Numbered from the stretch's first letter, positions 25,732-36,295 are shown. The stretch: 64,000 nucleotides of DNA from an uncultured Sulfitobacter sp. (GCA_905182645.1 CAJJCJ010000007.1:78718-142717); one strand, 5' to 3'. The notes: generated by a model not told the origin, from the sequence alone. Program-made: numbers and translations.

Positions 25732-27963
25732 ATGGGCCACGTGACACGGTTTGACCGTTATATGCTGTCGCAGCTCATGGTGCTGTTCGGCTTTTTCAGC
25801 TTTGTGCTGGTGATGGTCTACTGGATCAATCGCGCAGTTGTGCTGTTTGATCAGTTGATCGCAGACGGGCAATCTGCGGTGGTATTTCTGGAATTCACAG
25901 GGCTGTCGCTGCCCGCAGTGATCCGGCTTGCGTTGCCTCTGGCAGGATTTGCGGCAGCGGTTTATGTGACAAACCGGATGACGTCTGAATCCGAGATGAT
26001 CGTGGTCCAAGCAACGGGGTACTCTGCGTTCCGGCTCGCGCGGCCTGTGGTCTATTTCGGGCTAATCGTGATGATTCTAATGTCGGTGCTGATGCATGTG
26101 CTTGTCCCACGTTCTCTGGCCCAGCTTGACGTACGCCAAGCCGAGATCGCACAGAACGTCACCGCCCGCCTGCTAACCGAAGGCCGATTTATTGAGCCCA
26201 CCGGCGGGATCACATTCTACATCAGCGACATCACGCCAAGCGGTGAACTGCGGAATATCTTTTTGTCCGACATCCGTAACCCTGAAAGCCACGTGACCTA
26301 CACCGCCGCCCAAGCATTTCTTGTTCGCACCCAAGGTGACACGCAGCTTGTGATGTTCAACGGGCTGGCCCAAACCTTGCGCACGGCCGACCAAAAACTG
26401 TTCACCACAACGTTTGATGATTTTGCCTATAATATTGGCGCCTTTATCCAGATCACCCCAAACAAAGGACGGCGCGCGTCCCAAGTTGGCACGTTTGAAC
26501 TATTAGGCGCCTCTCTGGCACTGCAGTCTGAGACAGGCCAAAGCGCCGCGAAACTACTGGCAGCCGCACATGACAGGTTTAGCCAATCCGTGCTTGGGTT
26601 GGTCGCTTCACTGCTTGGGTTCGCCGCCCTTATGGTTGGTGGGTTCAGCCGCTTTGGCGTTTGGCGGCAGATTGTATTTGCAATATTTCTAATCATCGTC
26701 ATCAAAGCCGTGGAAACCGTCGGCCTGAAAATGGCCCGCCAAGATGCATCGCTTTGGTTCATGTCATATCTGCCGAGCGTTATCGGCATTGCCATTGTTT
26801 GGTGCCTGCTGTTTGCATCCACAAAGCCGTATCTGTTCAAACGAGCGTCCACGCTTGGGGGCCCAGCCATGATCCTGCATCTCTATTTTGCCAAACGCTT
26901 TGCAATCACATTCTTGGGGGTCTTAGGCGTGTTCTTTATGATCATGCTGTTCCTTGATCTGGTCGAACAATTACGGCGTTTTAGCCGCGTCGACGCGAGC
27001 TTTAGCGACGTGCTGACACTGACACTTCTGAATGTACCGCAAGGGATCTACCAAATCTTGCCGCTGATAATGATCTTGGCAACTATCGCGCTGTTTCTTG
27101 GGTTGGCGCGATCTTCTGAGATGGTCGTGACACGGGCGGCGGGGCGATCTGCGCTGCGCGCGCTTATCTCGCCATTACTTGTGGCGCTGACAATTGGCAT
27201 CCTATCAGTGGCGATCCTGAACCCCATCGTTGCCGCAACATCGCGTCAATTTGAAGAACGCGGCGATGCACTGCGCGGTGAAAGCTCGGTCCTGTCGCTT
27301 GGGGCCTCCGGCCTGTGGCTACGTCAAGGAAACGAAGACGGACAAACCGTGATCCGCGCCGGAAGCGCCAATTTGAACGGAACCGTGCTGCGCAACGTTA
27401 CCTTCATCACGTTTGAGGGCGACATCGGCCCAACCCGCCGCATCGAGGCCGCACTCGCAACCCTAGACGACGGCGCATGGATCACACAAAACGCCAAAAG
27501 CTGGCCGCTGGGCGGCGGCATCAATTCTGAAGCGCTTGCGACCACACATCCATCGCTCAAAATCCCGTCCACGCTCACCGCCAGCCAAATCCGCGATAGC
27601 TTCGGGACACTGTCATCGATTCCGATCTGGGACCTACCTGCCTTCATCAACCGACTGCAAACCGCAGGGTTTTCGGCGCAAAGACATCAAGTCTGGTTCC
27701 AGATGGAACTCGCACTGCCGCTGTTCCTCGTCGCGATGGTCATGATCGGGGCCAGCTTTACATTGCGCCACCAGCGCGGCGGACGGACAGGCATGATGGT
27801 GCTTTTCGCAATTCTGTTGTCATTCGCGGTCTACTTCATCCGCAACTTCGCGCAGGTTTTGGGCGAAAACGGGCAATTGCCCGCGCTGCTGGCCGCATGG
27901 GCGCCACCACTCGCGGCTATTGGGCTTTCACTTGGGATGCTTTTGCACCAAGAGGACGGATAA
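25732..27963 (+). CDS. LptF-LptG fusion, LPS export permease
   Basis: One uninterrupted frame of 743 codons holds both permease subunits of the LptB2FG lipopolysaccharide exporter. Residues 1-379 are LptF (FDRYMLSQLMVLFGFFSF, three membrane helices, periplasmic jelly-roll, three more helices). Residues 380-743 are LptG (MILHLYFAKRFAITFLGVLGVFF ... LHQEDG) with the same layout. In relatives these are two genes. The junction reads TLGGPAMILHL. A five-G run at 26857-26861 lies before it; with four Gs LptF would end at TGA 26870-26872, overlapping the LptG ATG (26869) in the usual ATGA manner. Both ends of LptF face the cytoplasm, so a fusion is topologically possible. A GGGGG run seven bases before ATG 26869 could also allow internal initiation. 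The stop overlaps lptD. Confidence 0.9.
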   Translation: MGHVTRFDRYMLSQLMVLFGFFSFVLVMVYWINRAVVLFDQLIADGQSAVVFLEFTGLSLPAVIRLALPLAGFAAAVYVTNRMTSESEMIVVQATGYSAFRLARPVVYFGLIVMILMSVLMHVLVPRSLAQLDVRQAEIAQNVTARLLTEGRFIEPTGGITFYISDITPSGELRNIFLSDIRNPESHVTYTAAQAFLVRTQGDTQLVMFNGLAQTLRTADQKLFTTTFDDFAYNIGAFIQITPNKGRRASQVGTFELLGASLALQSETGQSAAKLLAAAHDRFSQSVLGLVASLLGFAALMVGGFSRFGVWRQIVFAIFLIIVIKAVETVGLKMARQDASLWFMSYLPSVIGIAIVWCLLFASTKPYLFKRASTLGGPAMILHLYFAKRFAITFLGVLGVFFMIMLFLDLVEQLRRFSRVDASFSDVLTLTLLNVPQGIYQILPLIMILATIALFLGLARSSEMVVTRAAGRSALRALISPLLVALTIGILSVAILNPIVAATSRQFEERGDALRGESSVLSLGASGLWLRQGNEDGQTVIRAGSANLNGTVLRNVTFITFEGDIGPTRRIEAALATLDDGAWITQNAKSWPLGGGINSEALATTHPSLKIPSTLTASQIRDSFGTLSSIPIWDLPAFINRLQTAGFSAQRHQVWFQMELALPLFLVAMVMIGASFTLRHQRGGRTGMMVLFAILLSFAVYFIRNFAQVLGENGQLPALLAAWAPPLAAIGLSLGMLLHQEDG

Positions 27964-30053
27964 TGCGTATAATTTTAGCTTTCCTTTTGATGTTTCCGAC
28001 ACTCGCCCTCTCGCAAGGGGCGGCGACCCTTGTGGCGGATATCGTGACCATCCAAGGCGGCACGCAATTGATCGCAAGCGGCAACATCGAAGTGTTCTAT
28101 GACGGAACGCGTCTGTCGGCGGCACAAGTGATCTTTGACCAATCGTCAGACAGATTGACCATCACAGGGCCGATCCTGATCCAAGCACCCGACGGAACGA
28201 TCACCACTGCAGATCAGGCATCACTTGATCCAAAACTGGAAAACGGCATGCTGCGCGGCGCACGGCTGGTCCTTGACCAACAACTACAACTTGCAGCCAA
28301 CCAAATTGACCGGATCGATGGACGCTATAGCCAGCTTTACAAAGTGGCGGCGACATCTTGTAAAGTCTGCGGAACCCAAAGCCCATTATGGGAAATTCGT
28401 GCAAAAAAAGTCGTGCATGACGAAGTCGCACAACAACTATACTTTACAGATGCGCAGTTCCTGATCCGTGGCACACCTATCTTTTGGCTGCCACGCATAC
28501 GCCTGCCCGACCCAACGCTGACACGGGCGACGGGACTGCTAATCCCAACGCTGAGGACCACAGATCTGCTTGGAACAGGGATCAAAATCCCCTATTTTAT
28601 ACGGATCAGCGACCACCGCGATGTCACATTAACCCCGTATCTATCTACTGAGACTCGCACACTTCAGGCACAGTACCGCCAAGCCTTCATGCGCGGACAC
28701 TTAACAATTGATGCGGCCATCTCTGAGGACACACTCAAAACCGGTGCGCGATCCTACCTGTTTGCGGATGGCACGTTTGACCTGGAAAAAGGCTACGGGT
28801 TGACGTTCGACATCGAATTCGCGTCGGACAGCGCGTATTTGTTGGATTACGGCTTCTCAAACAAAGACCGACTCGACAGCGCGGTCACCCTTCTGCGGGT
28901 CCGCGACACCGACATGACTCAAGCCAACTTGACCTACTATCAAACCCTACGCGACGATGAAGACAGCGCGTCCCTGCCGCCCATCACTGGCAGTTTGTCA
29001 TATGAAAACCGCGTGGCGATGACCGCAGGCGGAACCTTTCGTTACGGGGCCTCTGCGGACACCGCATATCGGTACGGCGATACTGACAGGGACGACGCGC
29101 GCGATGTAACACGTGGCAGCGCAAACGGCAGCGTTACGCGCGATTGGATCACTAATGCTGGCATTGTGCTGCAGTCAGGTGCAGGGGTGCGGTCCGATTG
29201 GTACGGGATCAATGACGACACAAACTATGATCATGGCCTGCGGATTATGCCAAGCATTGGGCTGACCTTGCGGTACCCATTGGCCAGCACATCAGCAAAC
29301 GGCACACAGCACTTGCTAGAGCCGACGGTCGCGCTCTCATGGTCTGACACATACGGGGTGACGCCCCCAAATGAAGACAGCACGCGCTCAGAGCTGGACC
29401 AAGCGAACCTGTTCGACACCTCTCGGTTTTCTGGCGATGACGCAGTCGAGGTCGGTGTACAAGCGGCGATCGGCGTGACGTGGACACGGATCGCGCCGCA
29501 AGGTGCGACCTCTACGCTGACTTTTGGGCGTGTCATGCGGGACACTGACAACACTGCGTTTAACCCGTCATCAGGCCTTGATAGGCGATTCTCAGATTGG
29601 CTTTTGGCAGGGCAATACACCGCAAAATCAGGATTTGAAGTCGACGGGCGAACCCTGTTTGACGACGACGCAAGCATGACGCGGGCGGCGACACGGCTTG
29701 GCTGGCAAAACGGGTGGCTTGACGTGAACGCAGCCTACATCTGGCAAGCCGCTGACGCGACAGAAAGCAGACCAGACGCGGTTTCAGAGTGGACGCTTGA
29801 TAGCAGATTCCAGCTGGCGCCGGCCTGGGCGGTTAACTTTGAAATGCGCTATGATTTGGCCAATGACCAACCAGCCTTTGCAGGCGCGGGCATGCAATAT
29901 AAAAACGAATGTGTGACGGTCGATCTTTCGGTCTCGCGCAGGTATACGTCATCGACTACAGTGGACGCATCGACCAGCTATGGGCTATCGGTATCGCTGA
30001 ACGGATTTTCGGCAGAAGGCAACGCGGGACCCGCCGCCGCCTGCGCCCCATGA
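27963..30053 (+). CDS. lptD: LPS-assembly outer-membrane protein LptD
   Basis: A 696-residue outer-membrane protein. It has a signal peptide (MRIILAFLLMFPTLALSQG), an OstA/LptA-like periplasmic domain (about residues 25-150, ADIVTIQGG..., GNIEVFYDGTRLSAAQVIFD), a Cys pair CKVC near residue 136, and a long beta-strand-rich barrel that ends in an alternating SVSLNGFSAEGN stretch. LptD inserts LPS into the outer leaflet together with LptE. The ATG overlaps the LptFG stop (TAATG) and its TGA overlaps an upstream start candidate of surA, so LPS export genes form one operon. Confidence 0.94.
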   Translation: MRIILAFLLMFPTLALSQGAATLVADIVTIQGGTQLIASGNIEVFYDGTRLSAAQVIFDQSSDRLTITGPILIQAPDGTITTADQASLDPKLENGMLRGARLVLDQQLQLAANQIDRIDGRYSQLYKVAATSCKVCGTQSPLWEIRAKKVVHDEVAQQLYFTDAQFLIRGTPIFWLPRIRLPDPTLTRATGLLIPTLRTTDLLGTGIKIPYFIRISDHRDVTLTPYLSTETRTLQAQYRQAFMRGHLTIDAAISEDTLKTGARSYLFADGTFDLEKGYGLTFDIEFASDSAYLLDYGFSNKDRLDSAVTLLRVRDTDMTQANLTYYQTLRDDEDSASLPPITGSLSYENRVAMTAGGTFRYGASADTAYRYGDTDRDDARDVTRGSANGSVTRDWITNAGIVLQSGAGVRSDWYGINDDTNYDHGLRIMPSIGLTLRYPLASTSANGTQHLLEPTVALSWSDTYGVTPPNEDSTRSELDQANLFDTSRFSGDDAVEVGVQAAIGVTWTRIAPQGATSTLTFGRVMRDTDNTAFNPSSGLDRRFSDWLLAGQYTAKSGFEVDGRTLFDDDASMTRAATRLGWQNGWLDVNAAYIWQAADATESRPDAVSEWTLDSRFQLAPAWAVNFEMRYDLANDQPAFAGAGMQYKNECVTVDLSVSRRYTSSTTVDASTSYGLSVSLNGFSAEGNAGPAAACAP

Positions 30054-30073
30054 ACAAGACAAGAGGCAGACCA

Positions 30074-31276
30074 ATGCGTTTTTTCATCTTCGCTTTGACC
30101 CTGATACTGGGATCACAGACCGCAGCCCAAGGCACGTTCCAACCGGTAATCACGGTCAACGACCGCGCAATCACAAGTTTTGAGTTGGACCAACGCATTC
30201 GGATGCTAGAGGTCTTTCAGAGAGCGGGTGATCTAGACAAAACCGCCCGTGAGGCATTAATCGAAGATCGCCTAAAAGAAGACGCGCTTGCACGTGCAGG
30301 GCTGCGTATGACCGAGGAAAGCCTGCTCTCTGAGATGACCAATTTTGCCGAGCGCGCCGAAATGGACCTTGATGAATTTTTGCAACTCCTTGGCACCAAT
30401 GGCGTATCCGAACAATCACTGCGCGATTTTGTCCGTATCGGTGTAAGCTGGCGCGACTACGTGCGTAGCCGTTTTGGATCGCAGGCAACGATCACAGATA
30501 GCGACGTGAACCGCGCGATTGCACAAATTGGGACAGGTGGCGCCGCGATCCAAGTTTTGCTGTCTGAAATCATCATTGCAGCACCACCAGAACGGGCCGC
30601 CGAAGCCATGGAAATCGCGCTGGAGATCAGCCAACTGCGGTCTACATCAGCATTCGAGGCGCAAGCACGGCGCGTTTCCGGTATACCCAGCAGAGAAAAC
30701 GGCGGACGTTTAGGATGGTTGCCAATCACCAACTATCCGCCACAGTTGCAAAGCGTCATGCGCGGCCTGTCACCTGGTGAAGTAACAGCGCCGCTGCCCA
30801 TCGAAAACGGCATCGCCCTGTTCCAATTGCGCGCAATTCGCGAAGTTCAATCGGCAACCGTGGCACCATCTGCCGTTGATTACGCTGTGTTCTATCTGGC
30901 AGGCGGGCGATCCGATGCTGGGCTTCGCGCCGCGCAAAAATTAGCCGACAGCATTGATACCTGCGGCGATCTTTACGGCGAAGCCAAAGGGCTGCCCGAA
31001 AACGTGCTAGACCGCCAAAGCATCGCATCTGCGGACATCCCGCAAGACATCGCCATCGAGTTGGCACGCCTCGATACCAACGAAGCCTCCTACAACCTCA
31101 CGCGCAGCAACGGCGAAACGCTGATGTTCCTCATGCTGTGCGAGCGGAAAAATGCGGCGACCGAAAATATCGATCCAGCAAGCGTGCGGAACCAATTGCG
31201 CGGCCAGCGGCTTGCGAATTTCTCAGATGCATTGTTGGAAGACCTGCGCTCATCGGCGATCATCACAACCCGATGA
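30074..31276 (+). CDS. surA: Periplasmic chaperone/peptidyl-prolyl isomerase SurA
   Basis: A SurA-type protein of about 400 residues. A signal peptide (MRFFIFALTLILGSQTAAQG) is followed by the N-terminal chaperone domain (ITVNDRAITSFELDQRIRMLEVF) and one parvulin-like domain (RENGGRLGWLPITNYPPQL ... LSPGEVTAPLPIENGIALFQLRA). It helps outer-membrane proteins such as LptD reach the BAM complex. I prefer ATG 30074 because AGAGG lies about eight bases upstream; ATG 30050, which overlaps the lptD stop, would add eight residues. Its end overlaps pdxA (ATGA). Confidence 0.92.
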   Translation: MRFFIFALTLILGSQTAAQGTFQPVITVNDRAITSFELDQRIRMLEVFQRAGDLDKTAREALIEDRLKEDALARAGLRMTEESLLSEMTNFAERAEMDLDEFLQLLGTNGVSEQSLRDFVRIGVSWRDYVRSRFGSQATITDSDVNRAIAQIGTGGAAIQVLLSEIIIAAPPERAAEAMEIALEISQLRSTSAFEAQARRVSGIPSRENGGRLGWLPITNYPPQLQSVMRGLSPGEVTAPLPIENGIALFQLRAIREVQSATVAPSAVDYAVFYLAGGRSDAGLRAAQKLADSIDTCGDLYGEAKGLPENVLDRQSIASADIPQDIAIELARLDTNEASYNLTRSNGETLMFLMLCERKNAATENIDPASVRNQLRGQRLANFSDALLEDLRSSAIITTR

Positions 31277-32250
31277 GCAGACGTAAACCCATCGCCATTA
31301 GCTGCGGCGAACCAGCAGGTATCGGCCCAGAAACCGCCTATCGGGCATGGGACGCCCTGAAAGATGAAGACACATTCATCTGGATCGGCGACCCACGGCA
31401 TTTGCCCAACGGTGCAAATTTCCTAGAAATCAACGCTGCATCAGATGCGGCAGCGGTGTCTGCACGCGCCCTACCCGTCTTGGCCCGCGACTTTGGCAGC
31501 GTTGCCGTCGCAGGCGTTCCCGACCCGAAACATGCCCGCGGCGTGATCGCGTCCATCGCAGAGGCCGTTGATCTGGTCCAACGCGGCATTGCAGACGCTG
31601 TCTGCACAGCACCGATTCACAAAGCAGCCTTGATCGACGGGGCCGACTTTACCTATCCAGGACACACAGAATATTTGGCGGCATTGGCTGGCACTGACCG
31701 CGTGGTGATGATGCTCGCATGTGACGTGCTGCGCGTTGTGCCCACCACGATTCACATCCCACTCGCGGACGTGGCCACCCAGCTTACGGCGAGCCTCCTG
31801 ACCGATACGATCCTGATCACACATGCGGCGCTGCGGCGCGATTTTGGACTGGCATCACCACGCATTGCGGTCGCGGGCCTAAACCCGCACGCAGGCGAGG
31901 CCGGCAACATGGGCGGCGAAGAGATTGAAATGATCACACCCGTATTGGATGCACTACGCGCCCAAGGCATGGACATCACGGGGCCAATGTCGGCGGACAC
32001 CATGTTCCATGCGGCCGCGCGACAAACGTATGATGTCGCGATCTGCATGTATCACGACCAAGCTCTTATCCCAATCAAAACGTTGAACTTTTCAGGTGGG
32101 GTCAACGTCACGCTGGGCCTGCCGTTTGTGCGCACCTCGCCCGATCACGGTACTGCATTTGATATCGCAGGACGCGACATGGCCGATACGACGTCAATGA
32201 TCGCTGCTTTGCGCATGGCGCGCACAATGGCAAATGGACGCGATGTTTAG
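31273..32250 (+). CDS. pdxA: 4-hydroxythreonine-4-phosphate dehydrogenase PdxA
   Basis: The 325-residue enzyme oxidises 4-phosphohydroxy-threonine in pyridoxal-phosphate synthesis. The start ISCGEPAGIGPE and the metal-binding blocks (TYPGHTEYLAALAG; GLNPHAGEAGNMGGEEIEMI; MYHDQALIPIKTLNFSGGVNVTLGLPFVRTSPDHGTAFDIAG) are all intact. The ATG at 31273 overlaps the surA stop. The surA-pdxA-rsmA order is conserved in Proteobacteria. Confidence 0.97.
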   Translation: MSRRKPIAISCGEPAGIGPETAYRAWDALKDEDTFIWIGDPRHLPNGANFLEINAASDAAAVSARALPVLARDFGSVAVAGVPDPKHARGVIASIAEAVDLVQRGIADAVCTAPIHKAALIDGADFTYPGHTEYLAALAGTDRVVMMLACDVLRVVPTTIHIPLADVATQLTASLLTDTILITHAALRRDFGLASPRIAVAGLNPHAGEAGNMGGEEIEMITPVLDALRAQGMDITGPMSADTMFHAAARQTYDVAICMYHDQALIPIKTLNFSGGVNVTLGLPFVRTSPDHGTAFDIAGRDMADTTSMIAALRMARTMANGRDV

Positions 32251-32295
32251 ATCTGTCGGAGCCTCCGGCGGACATATTTATGCTCGGAAAAAGTC

Positions 32296-33132
32296 ATGAC
32301 AATCGACAACCTTCCTCCGCTACGCGATGTCATTGCGACCCATGATCTGGCGGCCAAAAAATCGCTTGGGCAGAACTTTTTGCTCGACCTGAACCTGACC
32401 GCAAAAATTGCACGATTGGCGGGGGATTTGACAGGTGCGGACGTGCTTGAAATTGGGCCGGGGCCAGGGGGGCTGACACGCGGGTTGTTGGCCGAGGGCG
32501 CGCGCCGCGTGCTCGCCATCGAAAAAGACCCACGCTGCATGCCTGTTATGGCCGAAATCGCAGCCGCCTATCCGGGTCGCCTTACGGCGATCAACGGCGA
32601 CGCGCTCGACGTAAACCCGCTTGCGCACTTGACGCCGCCGATCAAAGTGGCAGCGAACTTGCCCTATAATGTCGGCACAGAATTGCTGGTGCGCTGGCTG
32701 ACGCCGCCCGAATGGCCACCGTTCTGGGATAGCCTGACATTGATGTTCCAACGCGAAGTGGCGCAACGCATCGTGGCGCAACCTGGAACCAAGGCCTACG
32801 GTCGCTTGGCGCTTTTGGCACAATGGCGCTCCGATCCAAGCATCGTGATGGACCTGCCGCCAGAGGCGTTTTCGCCGCCGCCAAAAGTATCATCAGCCGT
32901 TGTGCATCTGCGCGCCCTGCCCGCGCCGCGATTTGAAGCAAACCCCGCAACGCTCAACCGCGTTGTGGCCGCCGCGTTCAATCAACGGCGCAAAATGTTG
33001 CGATCTGCGCTGAAATCTTTGTCGCCAGATGCGGAAGAATATTTGAAAATGGCGGGCATAAAACCAACAGAGCGGGCCGAGCAACTCAGCTTAGAAGAAT
33101 TCTGCGCCTTGGCGCGCGCATTCGACAGCTAA
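32296..33132 (+). CDS. rsmA: 16S rRNA dimethyladenosine transferase RsmA (KsgA)
   Basis: A 278-residue methyltransferase that dimethylates two adjacent adenines near the 3' end of 16S rRNA as a late step of 30S maturation. SAM-binding motif I is [16 protein letters not shown], the catalytic motif IV is NLPYNV, and the start [11 protein letters not shown] is typical. It follows pdxA after 45 bases and ends the envelope operon before a hairpin terminator. Confidence 0.96.
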   Translation: MTIDNLPPLRDVIATHDLAAKKSLGQNFLLDLNLTAKIARLAGDLTGADVLEIGPGPGGLTRGLLAEGARRVLAIEKDPRCMPVMAEIAAAYPGRLTAINGDALDVNPLAHLTPPIKVAANLPYNVGTELLVRWLTPPEWPPFWDSLTLMFQREVAQRIVAQPGTKAYGRLALLAQWRSDPSIVMDLPPEAFSPPPKVSSAVVHLRALPAPRFEANPATLNRVVAAAFNQRRKMLRSALKSLSPDAEEYLKMAGIKPTERAEQLSLEEFCALARAFDS

Positions 33133-33150
33133 AGCCCCCTACAAATACAA

Positions 33151-33175
33151 AACCCGCCGCGATGCGACGGGTTCT
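33151..33175. terminator. Convergent terminator between rsmA and the DUF4167 gene
   Basis: AACCCG and CGGGTT with inner CGC/GCG form a stem that, read on the minus strand, is followed by TTTTGTATTT. It lies between the convergent rsmA and DUF4167 genes and probably serves both. Confidence 0.65.
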
Positions 33176-33180
33176 TACAA

Positions 33181-33729
33181 TTATTCGGCGGCCTCTGGGG
33201 CGGTATCAACCGGTGGGCGCGGTTTGCGCTGACGTGGTTTGCGCACCTGTTTGGGCGGCGCTGCTTCTGGGGTCTCAACAAGTCCGGCATCCATAGGTTC
33301 AGCGTCACGAGGCTCAACTTCAACCCGTCGCGTATCTGCAATCTCTGGCTGCTCCGTAATCGACGGGTCATTTGCAGCGGCCTCTTGGGCCTTCAAGCGA
33401 TCTTGACGTTCACGGTCACGCTCTGCTTGGCGTTCGCGGTTCTGCGCCTCTTGCTCGTCACGCTTGCTGTCCACTTCGCGTTGGGCTTCCGCCAACAGAC
33501 GTGTGTAATGCTCCGCGTGCTGGGCAAAATTTTCGGCATCCACACGGTCGCCGGACAAAACGCCATCGCGGTGAAGCTGATTGTATTTCTCGATGATCTG
33601 CTGCGGCGTGCCGCGCACTTTGCCATCAGGACCAGAGCTGTCGAACACCCGATTGATGATGCTCCCGCCTGTCGGCCGGTTATTGCTGCGGTTTTTATTG
33701 CCGCGTGACCGTGACTTCGTTGATCTCAT
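33181..33729 (-). CDS. DUF4167 protein, basic and glutamate-rich
   Basis: A 182-residue alphaproteobacterial protein. Residues 1-75 are the DUF4167 domain: a basic RSTKSRSRGNKNRSNN start and VFDSSGPDGKVRGTPQQIIEKYNQLHRDGVLSGDRVDAENFAQHAEHYTRLL. The middle is a charged coiled-coil-like run (EAQREVDSKRDEQEAQNRERQAERDRERQ). The end is low-complexity Pro/Ala/Arg. The basic start suggests nucleic-acid or ribosome binding. Function unknown. In many relatives it lies directly after prmC-prfA, as here. Confidence 0.88.
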   Translation of the reverse strand: MRSTKSRSRGNKNRSNNRPTGGSIINRVFDSSGPDGKVRGTPQQIIEKYNQLHRDGVLSGDRVDAENFAQHAEHYTRLLAEAQREVDSKRDEQEAQNRERQAERDRERQDRLKAQEAAANDPSITEQPEIADTRRVEVEPRDAEPMDAGLVETPEAAPPKQVRKPRQRKPRPPVDTAPEAAE

Positions 33730-33937
33730 GAAACTGCTTTCGTCAAGCTCTAGGCTTTTGCTTTGCGCTAATGTCTCTACGCGCCAACCGTTGGCGGATA
33801 TCCGAGACCTTGCGATGTTATGGCGACTATCGACGGAACATTAAAAATCTGCGGTTCAACCGTGCGATCACAGTACTTTACCAACTGGGGTGCGCACAGG
33901 GCAAGCAAAAACTATGCAAATACATGAAAATAAGCCG

Positions 33938-34804
33938 TTATCCGCGCCTTTCCGGTGTGAAACCTGCCAACTGGGCGCTGACAACGCGGTCGCGACCATC
34001 CAGATCGGTGGTAACCGTGACATGACATAGGCCTGCTTGCGTCATCATCTGGGACACGGCGTCACCTTGCGTCGGGCCGATCTCAACGATCAACCTGCCA
34101 TCGGGCAACAAAAGCGGAACCGCTTGGGTCACGATCCGGCGGTAATGGGTCAACCCGTCGCCGTAATCCGTTAACGCCATCTGCGGCTCAAACTGCAGCA
34201 CCTCAGGGGCTAGGTCAGCCATCTCGGCCACCGCAATATAAGGCGGATTGGCAACAATCAGATCAAACGGACCGCTGATACCATTAAGCCAATCAGCGCA
34301 ATGAAATGACGCGCGATCCACGACGCCGTGGGTCTGGGCATTGCGTGCAGCAACAGCCAATGCGCTTGGGCTAAGATCAACACCAATCCCCTGCCCGCAT
34401 GGGACTTCGGCCAGCAATGTGACCAAGATACAGCCCGATCCAGTACCCAGATCAGCCATCTTGGTAAAATGCGACCGCAACGCAACCTCGATCAAGGTTT
34501 CGGTTTCAGGGCGCGGGTCCAACACATCAGGCGTGACAGCGAACTCGCGACCATAAAACGCGCGTTTCCCCGTAAGATGCGAAACCGGCTCTCGGTTTTG
34601 GCGGCGGGCAATCAGTGTCGTAAACACTGCAGCATCCTCAGCGGCAACAGGGTCGGGCAATGTCAGGGTCAACCGACTGGCATCAACGCCCATCGCATGG
34701 GAAAACAAACGGCGCGCATCGCGGGCTGCATCGGGAACTCCCGCAGATTTCAGCAAACGGGTCGCCTTCAACACCAGAACCGATCCAACTAAATCCTCGG
34801 TCAC
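33938..34804 (-). CDS. prmC: Release-factor glutamine methyltransferase PrmC (HemK)
   Basis: A 288-residue SAM-dependent enzyme that methylates the Gln of the GGQ motif in release factors. Motif I is [16 protein letters not shown], and the Gln-binding NPPY motif is [10 protein letters not shown]. The N-terminal helical domain has the [13 protein letters not shown] block. The start is a GTG at 34804 whose bases overlap the prfA stop (GTGA), so enzyme and substrate are translationally coupled. Confidence 0.95.
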   Translation of the reverse strand: MTEDLVGSVLVLKATRLLKSAGVPDAARDARRLFSHAMGVDASRLTLTLPDPVAAEDAAVFTTLIARRQNREPVSHLTGKRAFYGREFAVTPDVLDPRPETETLIEVALRSHFTKMADLGTGSGCILVTLLAEVPCGQGIGVDLSPSALAVAARNAQTHGVVDRASFHCADWLNGISGPFDLIVANPPYIAVAEMADLAPEVLQFEPQMALTDYGDGLTHYRRIVTQAVPLLLPDGRLIVEIGPTQGDAVSQMMTQAGLCHVTVTTDLDGRDRVVSAQLAGFTPERRG

Positions 34805-35859
34805 GCGACGCCCATTTCAGCAAGCAACGTGGCCTGCGCATCGGCCTGCAGCGCATCAATCGTCTCATCCAAATCACCCTGCATCACCTGCGCCAACGCA
34901 TATAACGTTAGGTTAATACGGTGGTCGGTCATGCGGCCTTGCGGGAAGTTATAGGTGCGAATCCGCTCTGATCTGTCGCCAGTGCCAACCTGCGCCTTGC
35001 GATCAGCAGACCTCTCGCCGTCAACGCGCTGGCGTTCCAGATCAAACAGTCGGGTTTTCAGCACCTGCATGGCGATCACACGGTTACGGTGCTGCGATTT
35101 CTCGGCGCTGACAACAATCATACCTGTGGGGATGTGCAAAATACGGACCGCACTGTCGGTCGTGTTAACGTGCTGACCGCCTGACCCCGATGCGCGCATC
35201 GTATCAATGCGCAAATCATTGGGGTTGATCTGAATATCAACATCCTCGGCTTCGGGCATCACTGCGACAGTTGCAGCCGACGTGTGAATGCGACCGCCGC
35301 TTTCGGTCTCGGGGACGCGCTGCACACGGTGAACACCAGATTCGTATTTCATGCGGGCAAACACGCCGTCACCGACAATGCGGGCGACGACTTCTTTAAC
35401 GCCACCAAGCTCCGATAGGCTTTCTTCCAGAATCTCGAACTTCCAACCCTGTTTGTCAGCATAACGCTGGTACATGCGCAGCAAATCAGCAGCAAACAGG
35501 CCAGCCTCATCACCGCCAGTTCCCGGGCGAATTTCCAGTAACGCAGGACGGCCATCAGCGGCATCCTTGGGCAGCAACGCAAGCTGAACGTCGTGTTCGG
35601 ACGCAGCAACCGCTATCTTAAGATCCGGCAATTCCATTTCAGCCAATTCGCGCATCTCAGGGTCACGCAGCATTTCCTCTGCCTCAGTGATCTGCGCAAT
35701 CAAATCCTGATATGCAGTCACCGTTTCCACAACGGGGCGCAATTCGGCGTATTCACGGCCCAATGCAGCGATCTCACCGCCGGACACGCCTTCGGCCATC
35801 TTGGCTTCTAGAAACTGAAACCGATCAATAATTTGGGCAATTTTATCTTGGGCAATCAT
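34801..35859 (-). CDS. prfA: Peptide chain release factor 1
   Basis: A 352-residue RF1. The catalytic GGQ lies in [18 protein letters not shown], where PrmC methylates the Gln. The N-terminal helical domain and the [24 protein letters not shown] block are typical. RF1 ends translation at UAA and UAG. It is coupled to prmC downstream and lies 40 bases after the DUF1499 gene. Confidence 0.97.
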   Translation of the reverse strand: MIAQDKIAQIIDRFQFLEAKMAEGVSGGEIAALGREYAELRPVVETVTAYQDLIAQITEAEEMLRDPEMRELAEMELPDLKIAVAASEHDVQLALLPKDAADGRPALLEIRPGTGGDEAGLFAADLLRMYQRYADKQGWKFEILEESLSELGGVKEVVARIVGDGVFARMKYESGVHRVQRVPETESGGRIHTSAATVAVMPEAEDVDIQINPNDLRIDTMRASGSGGQHVNTTDSAVRILHIPTGMIVVSAEKSQHRNRVIAMQVLKTRLFDLERQRVDGERSADRKAQVGTGDRSERIRTYNFPQGRMTDHRINLTLYALAQVMQGDLDETIDALQADAQATLLAEMGVA

Positions 35860-35899
35860 AGGTCAAGCAGTGCGCGAAAACCAACATACGGTCAAGCAG

Positions 35900-36295
35900 T
35901 CAAAGCGGCCCCAAACGGTTCAGCCAATCCAAAACGCGGGCTTTATTGACGCGCAGATCAGACTGTCCATAAACCGAATGCGCGTGAACGGTCAGCAAGC
36001 CATTTTGAATGTCGATCGCCGTGACATCAGGAAAGCCCATGACACGACTACGGGTCACAAACTGCAGCGGATCATCTGCCAGTTTCTGGGTGCGCGGTGT
36101 TGCCAATGCAATTTCGGAAACACGCGCGCGCAGCGCATCAGCGTCACCTGAATAGGCCCGCACAGCCGTAAATCCGGCAGCAGTGACCGCGTCCGCCTCG
36201 ACCAATGGCACCACCAAAAACGGCTGGACTGGAGCGCGGCGGATATAAAACCCAAGCATGACCACAATGGTCACGGCAATGATCACATACTTCAA
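35900..36295 (-). CDS. DUF1499 family membrane-anchored protein
   Basis: A 131-residue protein with one N-terminal membrane anchor (YVIIAVTIVVMLGFYI) and a DUF1499 domain, seen in VTRSRVMGFPDVTAIDIQNGLLTVHAHSVYGQSDLRVNKARVLDWL. The start is a TTG at 36295 with GAGGGA about seven bases upstream. It is the first gene before prfA-prmC and could share their transcript. Function unknown. Confidence 0.8.
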   Translation of the reverse strand: MKYVIIAVTIVVMLGFYIRRAPVQPFLVVPLVEADAVTAAGFTAVRAYSGDADALRARVSEIALATPRTQKLADDPLQFVTRSRVMGFPDVTAIDIQNGLLTVHAHSVYGQSDLRVNKARVLDWLNRLGPL

